In this document: piece after piece, positions 56,347 to 64,000 of the stretch
Numbering within the stretch: position 1 is the first letter of the stretch
Layout of the letters: every line of letters begins with the position of its first letter
Assembly (NCBI RefSeq): GCF_000715075.1
Contig: NC_134095.1
Coordinates: 61,128,419 to 61,192,418, forward strand
Reading direction: 5' to 3'
From: Nicotiana tabacum
Lineage: Eukaryota > Streptophyta > Magnoliopsida > Solanales > Solanaceae
DNA: 64,000 bases
Made by a program: the position numbers and the translations under genes
Notes under the pieces: generated by a model
The model's database searches: none
Seen by the model: the letters and a program-made list of their open reading frames with translations, nothing else
Told to the model about the DNA's origin: nothing

Positions 56347-59172
56347 TGTCACACCTCCATTTTCCGCGCCCGAGAGGGTGCAAGGGAGTTTTTTCCAATT
56401 AAAGGACAACCGAAACGGGATTGGTTTAATTATTTCAGAGTCGCCACTTGGGAGATTTAGGGTGTCCCAAGTCACCAATTTTAATCCCGAATCGAGGAAA
56501 ATAATGACTCTATATTACGGTCTGCGTACCAGAAATACGGATAAGGAATTCTGTTAACCCGGGAGAAGGTGTTAGGCATTCCCGAGTTCCGTGGTTCTAG
56601 CACGGTCGCTCAATTGTTATATTCGGCTTGATTATCTGATTTTATACAAGTATGAACTTATGTGCAAATTTTAACTTTTAACCGCTTTATTATTATTGTT
56701 TTTACAAGAATGTGAACATCGCTTAAAACACGTCTTTGGACTGCGTCACATGAAATGCACCCACAATCCGGAACGCATTTTATTTGATGTTTTGAGATTT
56801 GGCTTTGGGTCGCATGAAATGCACACCCGAGCTTAAGAAAGTAAGTTATTAAACACGCGCCTAAAGAGACTATCGCATTATTATTTTGCGGAGGCCGTGA
56901 AATTCGCTAAACGACCCTCCTAAATTCTAAGTAATTTTAAACAAGTATTTATTGAGGGCCCCACAATTCGTGTTGTTATTCGGCGAGGCTCATCTCATTC
57001 TTATTTTTTAAAAGGAATTTGCAACGTCATGGAAATGCATCTCATACCACGTCACAGTCAATGTACCCGTGATTAAAGACACATTTCGATTTCATTGAGA
57101 TTTGGATTTGGGTCACATAAATGTGCACCCGAGTTTAGGGAGATACATTATTAAGATGCGCCTAAAGCAACTAGCGCATTATTATTTTTTGGGGAGGGCC
57201 GTGAAATTTGCTAAACGACCCGTCCCGGAATCTAAGTATTTAATATATACACTTAGAGGGCCCCACAATTTGTCCCTTTTATTTGGCGAGGCTCGTCTCA
57301 TTTTATTCTTTATTATTATTATTATTATTATTTTTTTGGATGCCATTTTTATGTCTTTAACAATACTAAAACTTACGGCCTCTTTACAACTAAAATCCCA
57401 TGACTTGTTAGAAGTTTAATAAAAGGAGTTTAGTAAATGAGTGTTTCGGTGGTAGTAACAGCATGCACTAATACTATTTTTTTTCGAATGACCTAACCGA
57501 AGGAAAGGACGAACAGATTAACGTCAAACTTGTGTCATAGAACGACTAGTCCAACTTAATTAACGACATCAAATAAACAAGAATAACATAACATGAAAAT
57601 GAACCAAAATGCAGACAATGAAACATAGGCAAAAATTTCCATACCAATTTTTATATTGCATCTCAAACATTCAACGTAAAGTTTATTTATCTAATACATC
57701 GAGGTTTACTAACCTTTGCACCTTGACAAACTCAGAACGACAAACACGATTCCGACGGAACTCAAGCCGGACCTCTCTGACCGAAGAACAACGACGGAAC
57801 CTCGGACAGCACCTCGACGTACCGGACCTCGACGAACCAAAGTCGACCTCTACGGAAAACAGAAAACTCGGCCAAGCAGGATCGAAGCAACCCACCGTTG
57901 CTCGGAAACGCAGCTACGACTGCTTGGAGGTTGACGACGTTGGACTGAAAATGGCGGACTGGTTCTGGAGGTTGACGACGGGGGAAACTGTTGGTTGTGG
58001 TGTTGGGTGGTGATGGGAGGCAGTGGTCGACGGAGGGAGCTCGCAACGGCAACAATGGCGGATTCAAGGAGGAGGAAGGCGATGGTCGTCACTGTCGCGA
58101 CTGGTTTTAGTTACGACGGGGTGAGGGACTGACTTGTCGTGTTTTCCGGCGTTCGTTTGGACGGTGGTGGTTATGGGCGATGGAGGAGTTGGTCCGTGAG
58201 GGTGTCGGAAGGGATGGAGGGAACTCGTTTGGTCCCGTTTTTTGTTGGTTTTACAGTAGGGTTTGTTAGGCGTTGAGGAGGATGACGGGGTGGTGTTTGG
58301 TGATGGTTTTGTGGTGGTCGTGAGGTCGTTAATGGTGTTTGGGCGATGGTCTTTGGACGGTGGTGAGACAGAGGGTTTGGACAGTAGGGTGTTTTGGTAG
58401 GGTTCCGCTGGGTGTTTGCTTCTTCTTCTTCTTGAAGAAGAAGATTGAACAGTAGTATCGTTTTCAAAGTTTCCCCCGTCCTCCTATTCCTTTGTTTCAT
58501 CCGTGTATTTAGCATGGGTTTTGCCCAGAAAAATGAGCCCACGCGTGGTGGGGTTCAAGGCATATGTCCCCCACGCGTGGTGGGGTTCCCCACGTGTCCT
58601 GGACACGGTTTATTATGGGCTAGGTCCGAAAATTAGGCCTAAAACCGGGTAGTTTGAACCTGAATATTATTCTTTTGCCCGGACCCGAGAAATAGGAACA
58701 CGTTGCTTAATTAGTCCTATGTAAGCAAAATAACTACCAAAAATAAGACTAGTATTTAAACAAAACTATATCTTTTTTAAATATTTTTTCAAGATTTAAA
58801 ATAGCTACAAAATATTAATAAAACTATTTTTTTTTGTAATTTTCGTTCTTTAATAAAGACAAAATATGAAGTAATATTTTTGTATTTTTCAAAATTATAA
58901 TGACTATAAAACCTTAATAGAACTATATTTTATTTTATTTTTTTTGTAATTTTCGAAATTATATAAAGTACAAAAATAAAGTGCAATTTTTGTATTTTTC
59001 AAGTTTATGAGAGATACATAAACTAAAATTTATATATATATATTTTGAAATGTTTTCTTTTTGCAACGAAATAAAGTAAAAATAGTTAAAATAGCTATAC
59101 TAGACCCAATTTCACATATTCACGCTAAAAATGTGAAAATTCTCGAGGAGGGTCAAAAATCACGTGCTTACA
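56347..59172 (-). repeat. 3' LTR of a second Tat/Ogre-type element
   Basis: The + strand starts TGTCACACCTCC (56347) and ends GTGCTTACA (59172), so in LTR sense it runs TGTAAGCACGTG to GGTGTGACA, about 2.83 kb on the minus strand. The segment GGAGAAGGTGTTAGGCATTC near its 3' end has a counterpart in the first Ogre LTR (33280-33300), which places it in the same broad lineage. Two near-duplicate blocks inside it share GCACCCGAGYTTA, TTATTAARAYGCGCCTAAAG and GGGCCCCACAATT (56819-56975 and 57125-57270). No gene is recognised in 57600-58600, although it is GC-rich with open frames. Confidence 0.8.
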
Positions 59173-59190
59173 GCTGCCCCTCTTTGACTG
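59173..59190 (-). other. Polypurine tract of the second Tat element
   Basis: On the minus strand AGTCAAAGAGGGGCAGC abuts the LTR start TGTAAGC. This fixes the element's orientation: its coding part lies beyond the right edge of the window. Confidence 0.8.
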
Positions 59191-59282
59191 GAAACACGAA
59201 GAGTTTTCCGACAAAGAACGACTAGACGTGTTTTTGACCCGACCATTGCTTGGACGGACTACACTTAAGGAAAGGGAGGGAA

Positions 59283-59352
59283 TGTGACCGAGCCCTGGTA
59301 TCTGAGCTGCCTACATATCCTTGGTTATACAGGAATCAGGCCACGTGTAGTT
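59283..59352 (-). other. Conserved module near the second Tat polypurine tract
   Basis: The reverse complement shares GGCCTGATTCCTGTA and CCAAGGATATGTAGGCAGCT with 49401-49475, about 90% over 70 nt, at a similar distance (about 93 nt) from the polypurine tract. Confidence 0.75.
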
Positions 59353-59742
59353 CGAGATGAGAGAGATAGTGAAGTGTACCGAGGTGAAGAGCCGATCGAG
59401 GTGCCGTTCCGTTGAGGTTCCGGTCCGCGGTCCTGTCATTACAACAAAAATGAAAACTGAAAAAGACTAACTAAGCTTATCAGCTACTAGTTACAAGGAT
59501 TCCTATCTCTCAAGTCTTCTGAAACTTGGTCTTGAGTCTTGAATGGTGCTTCATACAGACTTTGGATTTGAACCTTGATACTTGCTAGTTGTAGGTGTTA
59601 GTTCTTGAGCAGACCGCATCTGTTCTCCACTTCCACATCTGGGGATTCCTGTTGTATTCCTCTGCTTTATTGATTCTGAGTGTGCTCCTTTCTCATATGA
59701 GCGGGCTTTTGACTTAAATACTTCAATTGTATTCCCTTATTC

Positions 59743-60016
59743 TCCAGGTGGGTGCCTGATTTCTATTTCTTTTATCCTTGTTCTCCAGGTGGACGCCTGA
59801 CTTCTATTTTTCTTTGTCCTTGTTCTCCAGGTGGACGCCTGATTACTTCTTTTCTTTGTCCTTGTCTCCAGGTGGATGCCTGATTTCTATTTTTCTTTGT
59901 CCTTGTTCTCCAGGTGGATGCCTGATTTCTATTTTTCTTTGTCCTTGTTCTCCAGGTGGACGCCTGATTTCTATTTTCTTTGTCCTTGTTCTCCAGGTGG
60001 ACGCCTGACTTCTATT
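59743..60016 (-). repeat. Tandem array, ~42 bp x about 7
   Basis: Seven units start CTCCAGGTGGACGCCTGATT on the + strand and continue through a TCTATTTTTCTTTGTCCTTG stretch. They vary by a few bases and small indels. The core CAGGTGGACGCCTG is a near-palindrome. Confidence 0.9.
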
Positions 60017-60284
60017 TTTATTTGGCATACAACAACCTCCGTTCTACAGGCGGGTCCCTGACAACCAAAACAAATAAAACAAACAAAATATCCTAACCCA
60101 GTGTGTACTGGGAAGATTCGTGAGTCGTTAGCAAAATTGTAACTCATTTATACTACTGATGCAATGATGAGTAAACTAAAGACTAGGCTAGGATGTGCAT
60201 CTCCTACGGGTAAAACAAAACTTTTGTTAGCAAATGCGTCTGCAAAAATAAAACCTCAATGACTCAAACAACTGCCTTCCCTCA

Positions 60285-62163
60285 TTATACTGGTGGGCGA
60301 CCTAGAACTTAAATGTATTCCCGCATTATACTGGTGGGCGACCTAGAACTTAAATGTATTCCCGCATTATACTGGTGGGCGACCTAGAACTTAAATGTAT
60401 TCCCGCATTATACTGGTGGGCGACCTAGAACTTAAATGCATTCCCGCATTATACTGGTGGGCGACCTAGAACTTAAATGTATTCCCGCATTATACTGGTG
60501 GGCGACCTAGAACTTAAATGTATTCCCGCATTATACTGGTGGGCGACCTAGAACTTAAATGTATTCCCGCATTATACTGGTGGGCGACCTAGAACTTAAA
60601 AGTATTCCCGCATTATACTGGTGGGCGACCTAGAACTTAAATGTATTCCCGCATTATACTGGTGGGCGACCTAGAACTTAAAAGTATTCCCGCATTATAC
60701 TGGTGGGCGACCTAGAACTTAAAAGTATTCCCGCATTATACTGGTGGGCGACCTAGAACTTAAATGTATTCCCGCATTATACTGGTGGGCGACCTAGAAC
60801 TTAAATGTATTCCCGCATTATACTGGTGGGCGACCTAGAACTTAAAAGTATTCCCGCATTATACCGGTGGGCGACCTAGAACTTAAATGTATTCCCGCAT
60901 TATACTGGTGGGCGACCTAGAACTTAAAAGTATTCTCGCATTATACTGGTGGGCGACCTAGAACTTAAAAGTATTCCCGCATTATACTGGTGGGCGACCT
61001 AGAACTTAAAAGTATTCCCGCATTATACTGGTGGGTGACCTAGAACTTAAATGTATTCCCGCATTATACTGGTGGGCGACCTAGAACTTAAAAGTATTCC
61101 CGCATTATACTGGTGGGCGACCTAGAACTTAAAAGTATTCCCGCATTATACTGGTGGGCGACCTAGAACTTAAATGTATTCCCGCATTATACTGGTGGGC
61201 GACCTAGAACTTAAATGTATTCCCGCATTATACTGGTGGGCGACCTAGAACTTAAATGTATTCCCGCATTATACTGGTGGGCGACCTAGAACTTAAATGT
61301 ATTCCCGCATTATACTGGTGGGCGACCTAGAACTTAAATGTATTCCCGCATTATACTGGTGGGCGACCTAGAACTTAAAAGTATTCCCGCATTATACTGG
61401 TGGGCGACCTAGAACTTAAATGTATTCCCGCATTATACTGGTGGGCGACCTAGAACTTAAAATTATTCCCGCATTATACTGGTGGGCGACCTAGAACTTA
61501 AAAGTATTCCCGCATTATACTGGTGGGCGACCTAGAACTTAAAAGTATTCCCGCATTATACTGGTGGGCGACCTAGAACTTAAATGTATTCCCGCATTAT
61601 ACTGGTGGGCGACCTAGAACTTAAAAGTATTCCCGCATTATACTGGTGGGCGACCTAGAACTTAAAAGTATTCCCGCATTATACTGGTGGGCGACCTAGA
61701 ACTTAAAAGTATTCCCGCATTATACTGGTGGGCGACCTAGAACTTAAAAGTATTCCCGCATTATACTGGTGGGCGACCTAGAACTTAAATGTATTCCCGC
61801 ATTATACTGGTGGGCGACCTAGAACTTAAAAGTATTCCCACATTATACTGGTGGGCGACCTAGAACTTAAATGTATTCCCGCATTATACTGGTGGGCGAC
61901 CTAGAACTTAAAAGTATTCCCGCATTATACTGGTGGGCGACCTAGAACTTAAAAGTATTCCTGCATTATACTGGTGGGCGACCTAGAACTTAAATGTATT
62001 CCCGCATTATACTGGTGGGCGACCTAGAACTTAAAAGTATTCCCGCATTATACTGGTGGGCGACCTAGAACTTAAATGTATTCCCGCATTATACTGGTGG
62101 GCGACCTAGAACTTAAAAGTATTCCCGCATTATACTGGTGGGCGACCTAGAACTTAAATGTAT
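60285..62163 (-). repeat. Tandem array, 41 bp x about 46
   Basis: Near-identical head-to-tail units read ATACTGGTGGGCGACCTAGA, then ACTTAAATGTATTCCCGCAT. The main variation is one base (TTAAATG versus TTAAAAG), which splits the units into two interspersed classes. A few copies carry private changes, for example at 60430, 60863, 60942, 61032 and 61848. The period is not a multiple of three, so the array is not coding. Confidence 0.97.
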
Positions 62164-62371
62164 TGAAATTGTTTCCCCGTTCTTCCGAGAAAATTTTCGA
62201 CAATCGGCAGAAAATTTTCTGCCCCGGTTTTTGGTGACTTCCATGGCGTTGCATCTTGCTGCCCTCATCAATCCTCTGTTCCCCTGCAACAGACAAAAGG
62301 ATTTGGTCAGTTTTAATCGTGGTGGTAGAGGGTGCCTTTCTGGCGGATGATCTTCCTTTCTTCCCCTTTTC

Positions 62372-63170
62372 TTGGCGGATGAACCCAACATATCCTATTC
62401 GAGGGCGGATGAACCCAAAATATCCTATTCGAGGGCGGATGAACCCGACATATCCTATTTGAGGGCGGATGAACCCGACATATCCAACCCGACATATCCT
62501 ATTTGAGGGCGGATGAACCCGACATATCTTATTTGAGGGCGGATGAACCCAACATATCCTATTTGAGGGCGGATGGACCCAACATATCCTATTCGAGGGC
62601 GGATGAACCCAACATATCCTATTCGAGGGCGGATGAACCCAAAATATCCTATTCGAGGGCGGATGAACCCAACATATCCTATTCGAGGGCGGATGAACCC
62701 AAAATATCCTATTCGAGGGCGGATGAACCCAAAATATCCTATTCGAGGGCGGATGAACCCAAAATATCCTATTCGAGGGCGGATGAACCCAAAATATCCT
62801 ATTCGAGGGCGGATGAACCCAACATATCCTATTCGAGGGCGGATGAACCCAAAATATCCTATTCGAGGGCGGATGAACCCGACATAGACTATTTGAGGGC
62901 GGATGAACCCAAAATATCCTATTCGAGGGCGGATGAACCCAAAATATCCTATTTGAGGGCGGATGAACCCAAAATATCCTATTCGAGGGCGGATGAACCC
63001 AAAATATCCTATTCGAGGGCGGATGAACCCAAAATATCCTATTCGAGGGCAGATGAACCCAAAATATCCTATTCGAGGGCGGATGAACCCAAAATATCCT
63101 ATTCGAGGGCGGATGAACCCAAAATATCCTATTCGAGGGCGGATGAACCCAAAATATCCTATTCGAGGGA
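62372..63170 (-). repeat. Tandem array, 30 bp x about 27
   Basis: Units of GGGCGGATGAACCCAAAATA plus TCCTATTCGA repeat head to tail. Versions are CCCAAAATAT, CCCAACATAT and CCCGACATAT, with older-looking copies at the left edge, where one partial duplication (62480-62500) shifts phase. Because 30 is divisible by three, long open frames exist on both strands (62147-63181 minus, 62503-63306 plus). I regard these as by-products of the repeat. Confidence 0.97.
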
Positions 63171-64000
63171 TGAATTTTCATTTTCTACCTTCCCCATTTT
63201 TCATTATTATTCTCTTTTTTTTTATTATTCCTTTTTTGTTTTGTTTTTGCATAGCTTCTTCCTTCAAAGACTACCTCCCTTGATTTACTTACCTGTTGGG
63301 GGGTAAAATGTTATCAGCTGGGGGTACCTGACTTCCAGAAAATTTTCTAAATGGAAGGAAAATTTTCTGCCCCAGTTTGATGATATCCCTTGTGGCATGC
63401 GTTTCTGCCTCAATGCCATTTCCCTTACCTATTTCAAATCAAACAAAATTGTTAGTTTAAAACATGGTGGTTGGTTGTGATACTCCTGCTGGGATGGTTT
63501 TCCCTTTCTCCCTCCTTGCTCTGTGTTCCACAACTTGTTGGGGATGATATTATGTGCTGGGGATAATCCATCTTCTTTTGTGGCATAGCTCGGAAACTGG
63601 CATTTTCCCGACCTTTTAGTCTAGTATGGATTTCGCCAAATCATGCTCACTGCTCTCCTTGCTCTGTTCACGGGCCTTGTCTTTGAGGTTTATAACCTTG
63701 GTTTTGGCAAGGATATCCCTCTTGATGCTCATCAATCCTTTTGTCAATTCCCTTTGCCGTGGATATCTTTTTTGACACTGACCTCGCGCTTGTTCCTTGC
63801 TGACTATACCATTCGGATATACTAGTCAGATCTCATCTTGGAAAGCTGATGGCATATTTTGAAGTCATTTCATACTTGTTCTGACCGGACAGACTCTATT
63901 GGGGAAATTTTTTATGAAAGGAGAAAGATAACAGAAACAAAATAAAAGACAAAGGAAACGATGACTCTTTTACAAAAGAAACTATAAATAAAAACCTATC
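63171..64000 (-). other. 3' untranslated region of the second Tat element, continuing
   Basis: No domain is recognised. A pair of similar segments with GAAAATTTTCTGCCCC occurs at 62208-62226 and 63357-63374, suggesting an older duplication that brackets the 30-bp array. The element continues beyond the window. Confidence 0.5.

Noticed and set aside
57602..58636. Possible host gene in the GC-rich part of 57.6-58.6 kb
   Set aside because: It has overlapping frames on both strands with biased composition, lies wholly within the Tat LTR, and no frame carries a recognised domain.
60285..62163. CRISPR-like regular repeat array
   Set aside because: Units are contiguous 41-mers with no unique spacers, inside a plant retrotransposon 3' UTR. 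This is satellite-type tandem repetition.
62147..63306. Two long repeat-protein genes on opposite strands
   Set aside because: Both frames come from a 30-bp unit divisible by three. They have no homology, no introns or signals, and overlap on both strands. Kept only as a finding to check.

Overview
The window is nuclear plant DNA of the nightshade type, most likely Nicotiana. The basis is the mix of elements: a tRNA-derived SINE of the Au type, Stowaway and other AT-rich MITEs, Tat/Ogre and SIRE LTR retrotransposons nested in one another, and a family of about 2.9 kb Ty3 LTRs that start TGTAAYGACCCGACC. The genus is inferred from recognised families, not from a database search. Only one host gene is clear.

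Left third (1-23.5 kb). A Mutator-like element with 9-bp target duplications (223-2355), a MITE, a SINE with perfect 16-bp duplications and a Stowaway element lead up to the gene. The gene lies on the minus strand (19637 to 6314) and encodes the plant MPS1/TTK spindle-checkpoint kinase. Six coding exons give about 845 residues and a complete kinase domain. Its 6.8 kb third intron carries an antisense Copia element (10559-14901, duplication CAAAA), a Stowaway MITE and a LINE relic. Upstream of the gene are a long-TIR element, a minus-strand LINE and another MITE.

Middle and right (23.5-56.3 kb) is a nest. An outer Ty3 LTR relic holds a Harbinger-type element and a minus-strand LTR (25494-42563, duplication ACACC). 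That LTR holds a SIRE/Maximus Copia element (28287-42471, duplication ACGTA), and the SIRE holds one Ogre element (duplication ACACA/ACACT). The nest is no longer collinear. A 10.5 kb block (44654-55185) carrying the middle of SIRE and the 3' part of Ogre sits inverted inside a different LTR, 13.9 kb from its place of origin. Open frames, target duplications and LTR homology all close when the block is put back. This three-breakpoint inverted relocation is the most unusual thing in the window.

Right end (56.3-64 kb). The 3' LTR of another Tat element on the minus strand (56347-59172) is followed by its 3' untranslated region. That region has three different tandem arrays (about 42 bp x7, 41 bp x about 46, 30 bp x about 27) and runs off the window. 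A stretch of about 70 nt near the polypurine tract is conserved between the two Tat/Ogre families.

All transposon coding regions seen are damaged. MPS1 is the only locus here likely to make a functional protein. LTR divergences were estimated by eye over partial alignments. They rank the insertions as SIRE older than Ogre, with the intronic Copia of similar age to Ogre.
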